Translations under genes and position numbers: made by a program
Part shown: positions 1 to 7,362 of the stretch, one piece after another
Layout of the letters: each line of letters opens with the position of its first letter
Position numbering within the stretch: position 1 is the first letter of the stretch
DNA from: Terriglobia bacterium
Lineage (GTDB): Bacteria; Acidobacteriota; Terriglobia; UBA7540
Direction of reading: 5' to 3'
Length of the DNA: 36,290 bases
NCBI GenBank assembly: GCA_030038235.1
Contig: JASHPE010000383.1
Coordinates: forward strand, 1 to 36,290
The notes under the pieces: generated by a model
The model's database searches: none
What the model was told of the DNA's origin: nothing
The model's input: the letters and a program-made list of their open reading frames with translations, nothing else

Positions 1-503
1 CGGATTTTGACGTGGGCAGCGTTGATGATCTCGCCCGATTGCAGCAGCAGGCCGCCGATCTCGCCGACGCCGGCGTCGAGGGACTGGTGACGGGTTTCGT
101 TAGCGGCAGCGCGCTCGATTTCGAGGCGCTGGAATCGATCCTGAGCGCTGTTCCGGGCGTTCGCTTCACCATCCATCGCGCCATCGAACGCACTCGCGAT
201 CCGGTGGCGACGCTGCGCCAGTTGCGGCGCTTCGCGAATGTGGATCGGGCGCTGGTGAGCGGCGGTGCGGGCACGATCGAGGATCGGCGGGTGCGCCTCG
301 CAGATTATCGGGAGGCGTTCGGCGGAAGCCGGAGGCTCATCGTGGGCGGCGGCTTGACGCTCGAAATGCTGTCGGCGCTGCGCGAGGATGTGGGCTTGAC
401 TGTGTTTCATCTCGGCCGTGCGGTACGGACGCCCGAACACGCGGACGGCAAGGTCGATGTTTCGAAGGTGCAGCAGGCGTGCAGGGCGCTGGGGATCATA
501 TGA
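1..503 (+). CDS. cutC: CutC family protein, C-terminal part (runs off left edge)
   Basis: The reading frame is open from the first bases of the window (codons from position 3), so the N-terminus is missing and 166 residues remain. The visible part matches the C-terminal two thirds of the CutC TIM-barrel family: a stretch like G(V/L)xGLVTGFV, then FTIHRAIE (family F-H-R-A motif), then LVSGG, and an ending HLGRAVR...VDVSKVQ typical of CutC C-termini. The family was named for copper homeostasis in E. coli, but its enzymatic role is unsettled. The gene overlaps mnmA by four bases (ATGA at 500-503), so the two are probably translationally coupled, although no functional link is known. Confidence 0.85.
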   Translation, partial: DFDVGSVDDLARLQQQAADLADAGVEGLVTGFVSGSALDFEALESILSAVPGVRFTIHRAIERTRDPVATLRQLRRFANVDRALVSGGAGTIEDRRVRLADYREAFGGSRRLIVGGGLTLEMLSALREDVGLTVFHLGRAVRTPEHADGKVDVSKVQQACRALGII

Positions 504-1663
504 CGATCGCAGTGGCGATGAGCGGCGGCGTGGACAGCTCCACGGCCGCGGCTTTGCTCGCCGAGAACAACTCGATCGCCGAATCGACGGGCGCACGTCC
601 GCCTCGCGCGCCGCTCGTCGGTCTGACGATGCAGCTCTGGAATCAGCGTCGTCTGCCGGCGCTGCAGGGGCTCGCCGAGTCGTCGGCCACGCGCGGCCAC
701 GCGTCGGGCCGATGCTGCTCGCTTGATGACGTCTACGACGCGCGCGCCGTGGCGCGATTCCTCGGCATCCCTTATTACGTGGTGAATCTCGAGGATCGCT
801 TCGAGGCTGATGTGGTGCGGCCGTTTGTGGAGGGCTACGTCGCGGGCGAAACGCCGATCCCGTGCAGCCTCTGCAATACCCAGGTGAAGTTCACGGAGTT
901 CTACCGCAGCGCGCAGGCGCTCGGCGCGGAGCGCATCGCCACCGGCCACTACGCCCGCGTGCGTCGCGATTCCGCCACGGGGCGCTACAAGCTTCTGGGG
1001 GCCGTCGATCGCGCGCGTGACCAGTCCTACTTTCTCTTCGGTCTCGGCCAGGAGGAATTGAGCCGGACGATTTTCCCGCTGGGTGAGTTGCACAAGGACG
1101 AAGTGCGCGCGCTGGCCCGCGAGCGCAAGCTGCCTGTGGCCGACAAGCCCGACAGCCAGGAGATCTGCTTCGTTTCCTCGGGCAGCTATCGCGACTTCAT
1201 CAACGCTTACCTTGCCGAGCAGGGCGGGAAGCGCGCGGGCGCGCCGGGCGAGGTGATCTCAACTGAGGGCAAGGTGCTGGCCGAACATTCCGGGCTGCAC
1301 AACTACACCGTGGGCCAGCGCAAGGGCCTGGGATACGCGGGCGGCGAGCCGCTCTACGTGATCGAACTCGATCGCGACCGCAATCGTGTGGTCGTGGGCC
1401 GTAACGAGGAACTGCTGCGGAAGCGATGCCGGGTCCGTCAGGTGAACTGGATTCGCGTAGCAGCCGAGGGCGAGAGGATCGAAGCGGCGGTGCGCATCCG
1501 CAATAAGCACGTGCCCGCGCCGGCCCGCGTGGAATCGCTGGCGAACGCCGAAGCGATTGTCGAATTCGCCGAACCGCAGCGCGCCATCACGCCGGGTCAG
1601 GCTGCGGTGTTCTACGACGGCGACGAGGTCGTGGGCGGCGGCTGGATCTCGCAGGTGCAGTGA
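500..1663 (+). CDS. mnmA: tRNA-specific 2-thiouridylase MnmA
   Basis: MnmA thiolates U34 of tRNA-Lys, -Glu and -Gln in the cytoplasm, using ATP and a relayed persulfide sulfur. The 387-aa protein has the N-type ATP pyrophosphatase PP-loop SGGVDSS at residues 8-14, the nucleophile region PCSLCN (Cys125 as the likely catalytic cysteine) and the persulfide-receiving Cys223 in DSQEICFVS, followed by the GQRKGLG stretch of the central domain. I chose ATG 500, which overlaps the cutC stop; a start 21 bases upstream is possible but adds only a non-conserved tail. Compared with typical MnmA (about 360 aa) there is an extra segment around residues 23-39. It ends 6 bases from the stop of the convergent gene. 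Confidence 0.96.
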   Translation: MTIAVAMSGGVDSSTAAALLAENNSIAESTGARPPRAPLVGLTMQLWNQRRLPALQGLAESSATRGHASGRCCSLDDVYDARAVARFLGIPYYVVNLEDRFEADVVRPFVEGYVAGETPIPCSLCNTQVKFTEFYRSAQALGAERIATGHYARVRRDSATGRYKLLGAVDRARDQSYFLFGLGQEELSRTIFPLGELHKDEVRALARERKLPVADKPDSQEICFVSSGSYRDFINAYLAEQGGKRAGAPGEVISTEGKVLAEHSGLHNYTVGQRKGLGYAGGEPLYVIELDRDRNRVVVGRNEELLRKRCRVRQVNWIRVAAEGERIEAAVRIRNKHVPAPARVESLANAEAIVEFAEPQRAITPGQAAVFYDGDEVVGGGWISQVQ

Positions 1664-1669
1664 GGGTCT

Positions 1670-2164
1670 TCAAAAGCTGACATACGTGATGGCCACAGCG
1701 GGCGGTCCCTGGTTCCATTCTGCCGGCATGTAATCGAACGTGACGCGGAACGGTCGTGACTCGCCCGGTTGGAGCGGCGCCGCCGTGGCCGTAATCGGAT
1801 GAGCCGTCCTGCGCAGTACCAGCTGGTTGAGCATGTCCACGAACGTCAGGCCCACATCGACCTCGCGGACCGCGCGCCCGCCGTTGTTCTTGATCTGCGC
1901 GTCGAGATAAGTGACATTGCTGCCGAGCCCGGTTTCAGCGGCGCTCATGTGGATGTCCGTCACCTCGATCTGTTTCAAGTAGGCCTGACCCTCTGCGCTG
2001 AGGGGCGGGCGCACGGCCGGACGGCTGAGCCGCGCGTGCATCAGGTATGCCACGACGGCGAGCACCGCGGCGATCGCCACGGAGATGGCGAAGATCATCA
2101 GGAGCGGCGACCGGCCATCCTGGCCGCGACCGCTCAGCCTCGATAATCGGCGCCCCGAGATCAC
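1670..2164 (-). CDS. membrane-anchored DUF2393-like protein
   Basis: The 164-residue protein has a basic N-terminus, one hydrophobic segment (about residues 22-43, rich in A, V, I) and a predicted extracytoplasmic beta-rich domain containing LDAQIKNNGGRAVREVDVGLTF and a C-terminal PGESRPFRVTFDY stretch. This pattern resembles the DUF2393/FxLYD class of surface domains, which have no defined enzymatic role. The frame is open further upstream into tldE, but GTG 2164 has a GGGGG ribosome-binding site about 4-8 bases before it and lies beyond the tldE stop. It is the last gene of the minus-strand run and converges on mnmA with 6 bases between stops. The family assignment is by eye and moderate. 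Confidence 0.7.
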   Translation of the reverse strand: MISGRRLSRLSGRGQDGRSPLLMIFAISVAIAAVLAVVAYLMHARLSRPAVRPPLSAEGQAYLKQIEVTDIHMSAAETGLGSNVTYLDAQIKNNGGRAVREVDVGLTFVDMLNQLVLRRTAHPITATAAPLQPGESRPFRVTFDYMPAEWNQGPPAVAITYVSF

Positions 2165-2186
2165 GTTTCCCCCAAAACGGCTAACT

Positions 2187-3551
2187 CTACGTCCCGGCCA
2201 CTGTAAGGCCTTCCACCAGCAGCGTCGGTGACGCGAGCGCGCTGCGAAATTCCAGATCGGCGCCCACCATCGCGACATGATTCAGCATTTCCTGCAGGCT
2301 GCCCGCGATGGTGACTTCCTCGACGGGATAAGCCAGCTCGCCGTTCTCGATCCACATGCCGGCGGCGCCGCGCGAGTAATCGCCGGTCACCACGTTCACC
2401 CCCATGCCGATCAGCTCGACCACGTAGAATCCGTTCTTCACGGATTTCAGAATGTCCGCGGGTGACTGCGCGCCTGGCTGGACATAGAAATTCTTCGGAC
2501 CGACACCGGGCGGTCCCGCGACGCCGCGCGAGGCGTTGCCGGTGGTGCGCAGATTCAGCTTGCGCGCCGTGTAGGTGTTCAGCAGATAACTCTTCAGCAC
2601 GCCGCGCTCGATCACGGGCGTAATCCGGGGCGCCACGCCTTCGTCGTCAAACGGACGCGAGCCGAATCCGCCGGGGCGCAGGCCGTCGTCAAGCACGGTG
2701 ATGTTCTCGCCGGCGATGCGTTCGCCGAGCTTGCCGGCCAGGAACGATGCATTGCGATAAATCGCGTCGCCGCGAACGGCCTCGAAGATGTGTCCCACGA
2801 GCGACCGCGCCGTCTCCTGATCGAAGATCACCGGGACCCGGCAGGTGGAGATTTTACGGGCGCCGAGCCGGCGCAGGACGCGCGCTGCGGCCTCGCGGCC
2901 CACGCCTTCGGGATCGCTGAGGGCCGCTGCGCCGCGTCCTACCGCGTACCAGAAGTCGCGCTGCATGCTGGCGCCGCCATTGCGTCCTACCTGCGCGACC
3001 GGCACCACCGAGACTGATCCCGCCGACGAGCGGTAGCTGGCTACAAATCCGAGCGAGTTGGCGTAGGCCTTGCTTCCCACTCCGGTTTCCACCCCTGAGC
3101 CCTCAGAGTTCATGATCCGGGAATCGGACTCCAGGGCCGCTTGCTCCGCGCGTCGCGCCACCGAAATCCGCTCCTCGGTCGAGATGGCGCCGAGATCGGG
3201 CGAGTAGAGCTGCAGATCACCTTCATACCTTCCGAGCTCCGAAGCCTCTGGCAGGCCGTTGGCGGGGTCTTCCGAGGTCACGCGAGCCATTTCGATGGTT
3301 CGCTCGACCAGACGCTCGATCGATCCCGGCGAAAAGTCGCTCGAATACGAACTGGCGCTGCGCGTCCCTAGGAAGACCCGGAGCCCGAGCACCTTTGACT
3401 CGGCTTCCTTTAGACTTTCGATCTTGCCGAGGCGGATGGCGGCGGAGAATTCTTCGCCCTCACGCACCGTGGCGTCGGCAGCGGTCGCACCCGCAGCCAT
3501 CGCACGCTTGACGAGGTCTTGAGCGATCTGTTCCAGCTGTTCCTGTGGCAT
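2187..3551 (-). CDS. tldE: TldE/PmbA, inactive-type partner of the TldD metalloprotease
   Basis: The protein (454 aa from ATG 3551) belongs to the TldD/PmbA (peptidase U62) family. It has the family middle domain and the conserved C-terminal pattern GVAGPPGVGPKNFYVQPG, YSRGAAGMWIENGELAYPVEEVTIAG, but no HExxxH zinc motif, which identifies it as the TldE (PmbA) subunit. TldD/TldE heterodimers degrade unfolded peptides and process modified peptides such as microcin B17 precursors. AGGAA lies 6 bases before ATG 3551; an alternative TTG at 3566 would overlap the MCE gene stop. The catalytic partner tldD is at 5037-6491, separated by an MCE gene and a TA module. Confidence 0.92.
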   Translation of the reverse strand: MPQEQLEQIAQDLVKRAMAAGATAADATVREGEEFSAAIRLGKIESLKEAESKVLGLRVFLGTRSASSYSSDFSPGSIERLVERTIEMARVTSEDPANGLPEASELGRYEGDLQLYSPDLGAISTEERISVARRAEQAALESDSRIMNSEGSGVETGVGSKAYANSLGFVASYRSSAGSVSVVPVAQVGRNGGASMQRDFWYAVGRGAAALSDPEGVGREAAARVLRRLGARKISTCRVPVIFDQETARSLVGHIFEAVRGDAIYRNASFLAGKLGERIAGENITVLDDGLRPGGFGSRPFDDEGVAPRITPVIERGVLKSYLLNTYTARKLNLRTTGNASRGVAGPPGVGPKNFYVQPGAQSPADILKSVKNGFYVVELIGMGVNVVTGDYSRGAAGMWIENGELAYPVEEVTIAGSLQEMLNHVAMVGADLEFRSALASPTLLVEGLTVAGT

Positions 3552-3562
3552 AACCGTTCCTG

Positions 3563-4087
3563 TCAATGGTTAAACGGAGCTTTCAGCGCATCCCCCAGCC
3601 GTGAGAATGCTTTCATGACTTGATCGCAAGTCTGGGCCGATGTCCGATCCGCCGTCTTGACGATCGCGTTCCCCTGGAGCACCGGTTGGTTCACGCTGCC
3701 GCGCGTGATATCGATATAGTTCCCGCCGAGCAATCCTGACGTTGCCACGCTGGCTTCGGAATCCGCGCGGATCACCGGCCCAAATCGCTTCTCGATCCGC
3801 ATGGTTACTTCGACCGGTTTGTCTCCGGTTGCAACCAAGCCGATCTCCCAAACGCGTCCCACCTGCACGCCCGCGACCTGCACCGGGTCTTTTACGTGAA
3901 GACTGCCGGGAACGGCGAGGTCCGCTTTCAACAGGTACGACGGCGTGAAGAACTGCCAACTGTAGCGCGATCCGATCACTCCGATCAGGAATCCCAGCAC
4001 GAGCACGATGGCGTGACTGATTGCGTGGCGTTTCGCCGCACTCACGTTGATCGTAATGATGCGGCCGCCCGGTTGCGTTTCGGCCAT
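3563..4087 (-). CDS. single-domain MCE/MlaD-like lipid-transport protein
   Basis: The 174-aa protein has an N-terminal membrane anchor (about residues 24-44, AIVLVLGFLIGVIGS) and one MCE domain. The signature is visible as VPGSLHVKDPVQVAGVQVGRVWEI followed by VTMRIEKRFGPVIRADSEASVATSGLLGGNYIDI. MCE proteins such as MlaD bind lipids and oligomerise at the inner membrane with an ABC permease and ATPase. No MlaE or MlaF gene is nearby, and the protein lacks the long C-terminal helix of larger MCE proteins, so it would have to work with components encoded elsewhere. It directly precedes tldE with an 11-base gap, which suggests co-transcription. Confidence 0.88.
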   Translation of the reverse strand: MAETQPGGRIITINVSAAKRHAISHAIVLVLGFLIGVIGSRYSWQFFTPSYLLKADLAVPGSLHVKDPVQVAGVQVGRVWEIGLVATGDKPVEVTMRIEKRFGPVIRADSEASVATSGLLGGNYIDITRGSVNQPVLQGNAIVKTADRTSAQTCDQVMKAFSRLGDALKAPFNH

Positions 4088-4132
4088 GGGGGAACCTCTC
4101 TTTCCTCCCCCTCAGCCTCGGACACCGCCCTG

Positions 4133-4390
4133 TCAGCGGTACGCTTGCTTGCGATGCGCGATCTTAAGAATTCGTATGATCTTGCTCTCATCGTCGATCG
4201 AGTAGATGACGCGATAATCTCCCTGGCGGATTCGATAATTGTCGTCACCTGCCAACTTTTGGCAACCCTCGGGTCTTGGATCAGAGGCGAGTCGTCTGAC
4301 CCGGACGACGAGCCGCTCGCGATCCCTCTTGGGAATCGAGTCAAGCTCTTTGGCTGCGGAAGGCTTTGTGAGGACTCTATAGTCGGCCAC
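4133..4390 (-). CDS. RelE/ParE family toxin
   Basis: The 85-aa protein fits the RelE/ParE toxin fold: YRVLTKPSAAKELDSIPKRDRERL at the N-terminus (beta strand then helices), a central DPRPEGCQKLAGDDNYRIRQGDYRVIYSI core and an ending ILKIAHRKQAYR. RelE toxins cleave mRNA on the ribosome; ParE relatives poison gyrase, and the sequence alone does not fully separate them, though the RIRQGDYRVIY core favours RelE. Translation starts at GTG 4390 and overlaps the upstream antitoxin gene by 14 bases, the usual coupled arrangement. Confidence 0.9.
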   Translation of the reverse strand: MADYRVLTKPSAAKELDSIPKRDRERLVVRVRRLASDPRPEGCQKLAGDDNYRIRQGDYRVIYSIDDESKIIRILKIAHRKQAYR

Positions 4391-4610
4391 GCCGCTTCAT
4401 ATCCCGAACGACTTCCTCGAAGTCAAGGTCGGGCTCATTGCGCCGCGCCTCGATAGCCGCCAAATCTTCTGCGTCCTCGGCCAATGCCACCCGCACGGCG
4501 TCATTCACAATTTCGGAAACAGAGCTGTCGGTCTCTGCGGCTTTCAAACGCAAAGCCTTGTGAATCTGCGGATCAAAGTAAACGGTGGCTCTCTTTTGCG
4601 CGGGCTTCAT
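4377..4610 (-). CDS. ribbon-helix-helix antitoxin (partner of RelE-like toxin)
   Basis: From ATG 4610 the product is 77 aa: KRATVYFDPQIHKALRLKAAETDSSVSEIVNDAVRVAL is a typical ribbon-helix-helix DNA-binding unit (strand then two helices, residues about 5-42), followed by an acidic toxin-binding tail (EDAEDLAAIEARRNEPDLDFEEV). A GGTGAG ribosome-binding site precedes the ATG, and the longer frame to 4664 adds an unrelated leader. Such antitoxins neutralise the toxin and autorepress the operon. It is encoded just before the RelE-like toxin and overlaps it by 14 bases. The pair sits inside the tldD-mlaD-tldE gene run. Confidence 0.88.
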   Translation of the reverse strand: MKPAQKRATVYFDPQIHKALRLKAAETDSSVSEIVNDAVRVALAEDAEDLAAIEARRNEPDLDFEEVVRDMKRRGRL

Positions 4611-4666
4611 AAGCTCACCATAACGCCAAGACGCTAAAACGTCAACACGCTGCCCGTACGGCACAG

Positions 4667-4963
4667 CTACTGGATTTGACCGCTGAGCTCATCGCGGGAG
4701 TACAGTTTCGGCAGCGCTTGATAAAGGAACGCATGCGCGATCGCAAAAGGGTCGATGAATGCGAGGGCGCGGCGGTCCGTTTCCACTTGTATGTAAGGAA
4801 TGACGACTGCACCATTCGCAATCACGGATACTTTGTCGGGGAGCCTTTCCCACCCGACAACCAGCTTCTTCGCGTGGATTACCCGATTCAACGAATCCCA
4901 AAGATCCTCTATAAGAGCTCCCCGCCGACTTTCGGAACCCACCTCCACCGCGAGCGCCCACAC
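4667..4963 (-). CDS. hypothetical protein, 5' end uncertain
   Basis: I do not recognise the family. The 98-aa frame from GTG 4963 is protein-like (ALIEDLWDSLNRVIHAKKLVV..., ALAFIDPFAIAHAFLYQALPK). The same frame stays open back to a stop at 5015-5017 and reads ELVTRLRATEEAVIVWALAVEVG, which looks coding but offers only CTG as a start. A TTG in another frame (5027) reads MDILAILG and would join by a one-base shift, so the gene may have a frameshift near its start or an unusual start. It lies 26 bases after the tldD stop and 56 bases before the antitoxin. It could be a remnant that arrived with the TA module. Confidence 0.45.
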   Translation of the reverse strand: MWALAVEVGSESRRGALIEDLWDSLNRVIHAKKLVVGWERLPDKVSVIANGAVVIPYIQVETDRRALAFIDPFAIAHAFLYQALPKLYSRDELSGQIQ

Positions 4964-5036
4964 GATGACGGCTTCCTCTGTTGCCCGGAGCCTGGTGACC
5001 AGCTCCGAGGATAGCTAGAATGTCCAAACGTCCAAC

Positions 5037-6491
5037 CTAAACAAACGACGTCGCCGATTTCGGCGCCGTCCCGCCCACCGTCAGCCGATCCACCTTCAGC
5101 GTCGGAATCCCCACTCCGACCGGCACGCTCTGACCCTCCTTGCCGCAGGTGCCGATTCCGGTGTCGAGCTTCAGATCGTTGCCGACCGCGGTAACGCGCG
5201 TCAGGACGCTCGGGCCGTCCCCGATCAGAGTGGCGCCCTTCACCGGCGCCGTCACTTTGCCGTCTTCGATCAGGTAGGCTTCGGAGGCCGAGAAGACGAA
5301 CTTGCCGCTGGTGATGTCCACCTGACCGCCCCCGAAATAAACCGCGTAAAGGCCGTGCTTCACGGACCGGATGATGTCGCCGGGATCGTCGTTGCCCGCC
5401 AGCATGTAAGTATTGGTCATGCGAGGCATGGGAATGTGCTCGTAGCTCTCGCGGCGGCCGTTGCCGGTCACGCTGGTCTGCATAAGCCCGGCGCTGAGCT
5501 TGTCCTGCAGATATCCCTTCAGGATGCCGTTCTCGATCAGGACGTTCTGGTGCGTGGGCACGCCTTCGTCATCCACGTTCAACGACCCGCGCCGGTCCGG
5601 GATGGTTCCGTCGTCGACAACCGTGCAGATGTCCGATGCCACGCGCTGGCCGATCCGCCCGCTGAACGCGGAAATGCCCTTGCGATTAAAGTCGGCTTCG
5701 AGCCCGTGCCCTACGGCTTCGTGCAGCAGGATACCCGGCCAGCCGGGACCGAGCACGACTTCCATCTCGCCGGCCGGCGCTTCCTGTGCGCTCAGTTGGA
5801 CGATCGCCTGGCGAGCCGCTTCCTTCGCAAACCATTCCGGCGACCGATCGCCCGTGAAGAATTCGAGCGGAACGCGCCCGCCGCCGCCGCTCGATCCTGA
5901 CTGGCGATTCGACCCGTCCTGGGCCAGCGTGAAGACGTTCAGGCGTACCAGCGGTTGGAAGTCCGTCACCATGCGTCCGTCGGAGCCCGCGATCAACACG
6001 TGGCGGATCTGATCGGCGTAGCTTACGCGTACTTGCCCAATACGCGAATCATACACGCGCGCCGCAGCGTCCGCGCGGCGAACGAGGTCGAGTTTTGGCT
6101 CAAGACCCTCGTCGGTCGGGGCGTGCACGACCGGGTAGAAATCGTGCTGCGATTCCAGAGCGCTCAGACCGACGGTCGAGACCTGCGCGGGACCGCTCGC
6201 GATGCGCGCTGCGATCTTGGCGGCTTTCAGGACGCGCTGCGGCGCAAGATCGTCAGAGTACGCGTAGCCTGTCTGCTCGCCGGCCACGACGCGAATCCCG
6301 CAGCCAACCGAAATGCCTTCGGTCGCGGTCTTCACCAGCGACTCGTCCACCAGGATCGAGGTCGTGGTGGTGTGCTCGAAGTAGAGGTCGGCGTAGTCGC
6401 CGCCCTCGGAAAGCGCCGCGGCGAGATAGCGCTCGAGCGCAGCCGCGTCGAGGCCATAGCGTTCGAAGAAGAAGCGGTCGTTCTGACTCAT
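5037..6491 (-). CDS. tldD: TldD metalloprotease, catalytic subunit
   Basis: The 484-aa protein (from ATG 6491) contains the zinc-binding HEAVGH motif at residues 257-262 (ILLHEAVGHGLEADF), the signature of catalytically active TldD. C-terminal hallmarks include YFGGGQVDITSGKFVFSA and the conserved cysteine segment GIGTCGKEGQ that supplies a further metal ligand in the family. With TldE it forms a cytosolic heterodimeric peptidase. The longer frame to GTG 6533 adds a non-conserved leader and was not used; the ribosome-binding site before ATG 6491 is weak. The stop is followed by the unexplained small gene and TA module that separate it from tldE. It is divergent from the BON-domain gene. Confidence 0.95.
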   Translation of the reverse strand: MSQNDRFFFERYGLDAAALERYLAAALSEGGDYADLYFEHTTTTSILVDESLVKTATEGISVGCGIRVVAGEQTGYAYSDDLAPQRVLKAAKIAARIASGPAQVSTVGLSALESQHDFYPVVHAPTDEGLEPKLDLVRRADAAARVYDSRIGQVRVSYADQIRHVLIAGSDGRMVTDFQPLVRLNVFTLAQDGSNRQSGSSGGGGRVPLEFFTGDRSPEWFAKEAARQAIVQLSAQEAPAGEMEVVLGPGWPGILLHEAVGHGLEADFNRKGISAFSGRIGQRVASDICTVVDDGTIPDRRGSLNVDDEGVPTHQNVLIENGILKGYLQDKLSAGLMQTSVTGNGRRESYEHIPMPRMTNTYMLAGNDDPGDIIRSVKHGLYAVYFGGGQVDITSGKFVFSASEAYLIEDGKVTAPVKGATLIGDGPSVLTRVTAVGNDLKLDTGIGTCGKEGQSVPVGVGIPTLKVDRLTVGGTAPKSATSFV

Positions 6492-6693
6492 GATGACTCG
6501 ATGTCTCCCGGCAGGCGGCGTCGATATTCGCACGAGCCGTGTTGCGAGGCAGTTGATTGATTCCTGAATATCGATGATAGCGGCCCCTGACTCCGGCGGT
6601 CAAGGCGAAGACGCCGAATCAGGTGGCCGGAACATCCACAAAGCTGGGCGCTGGCTCTCTCCCGTTCAGGGCCAGAGAGAGGAGGGACAAGGT

Positions 6694-7284
6694 ATGCGCA
6701 AGGTTCTTGGGCTTGCCGGCATGGCTCTCTTGATTGCGAATTTGGCGCTGGCCGATCAGAAGCAACATCACAGCGACGTCTTCACTCAGGGGCCGCCCGA
6801 TGAATCGCAGTTGGCGCGGCAGGTCCGCCATAACCTCTTGATGCTGCCTTACTACTCGATTTTCGACGACCTCTATTTCCAGTTGAATGGCGGCGTGGTC
6901 ACGCTCGAGGGAGCGTGTCCTCCCGACCCTCCCTGGGACATCAAGTCCGACGCGGAAGGCGCGGTGAAACGGATCCCCGGCGTAACGCAGGTCATCAACA
7001 ACATCAAGGTTCTTCCCCTGTCTAACATGGATTGGCAGATTCGCCGGGCCGAGGAGCGAGCCATTTATGGCGATCAGGAGATCGGAACGAAATACGGCTA
7101 CCAGGCGATACCGTCGATTCACATCATTGTCGATAATGGGCACGTCACGCTGGACGGGGTGGTCGACGACCAGTTCGACGACACGCTGGTCCGTACACGC
7201 GCCAACGCCGTGCCGAACGTCTTCTCCGTAACCGACAATCTGGTTATCCTGAATCGGAAGAAGAAACCCGAGAAGCCAGAATAA
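6694..7284 (+). CDS. exported protein with two BON domains
   Basis: The 196-aa product starts at ATG 6694 with GGAGG at 6681-6685. Residues 1-20 (MRKVLGLAGMALLIANLALA) form a signal peptide. Two BON-type units follow: SQLARQVRHNLLM...GGVVTLEGACP...AVKRIPGVTQVINNIKVLP, and a second with IHIIVDNGHVTLDGVVDDQFDDTLVRTRANAVPNVFSVTDNL. BON domains (as in OsmY) bind membranes or phospholipids in the periplasm and are often stress-linked. The gene is divergent from tldD and convergent with the gene ending at 7363. Confidence 0.9.
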   Translation: MRKVLGLAGMALLIANLALADQKQHHSDVFTQGPPDESQLARQVRHNLLMLPYYSIFDDLYFQLNGGVVTLEGACPPDPPWDIKSDAEGAVKRIPGVTQVINNIKVLPLSNMDWQIRRAEERAIYGDQEIGTKYGYQAIPSIHIIVDNGHVTLDGVVDDQFDDTLVRTRANAVPNVFSVTDNLVILNRKKKPEKPE

Positions 7285-7298
7285 TGTGGGGCGGAGCG

Positions 7299-7326
7299 CA
7301 GGCAGTGGCACAGCCACTCCTGCCTG
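7299..7326. terminator. hairpin between convergent genes
   Basis: AGTGGC (7304-7309) pairs with GCCACT (7313-7318) around a 3-base loop, and the stem extends through CAGGC (7299-7303) and GCCTG (7322-7326) past a 3-base bulge. It sits between the stops of two convergent genes (7284 and 7363), so it could end transcription from either side. No clear U-tract follows on either strand. Confidence 0.4.
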
Positions 7327-7362
7327 TGCCTTGCTACAGTTCGCCTTCCCTAAGCCGCCTCG

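Noticed and set aside
4676..5014. Plus-strand 112-aa open frame opposite the small hypothetical gene
   Set aside because: Composition is not protein-like (clusters of His/Arg/Pro) and the minus-strand reading is more plausible.
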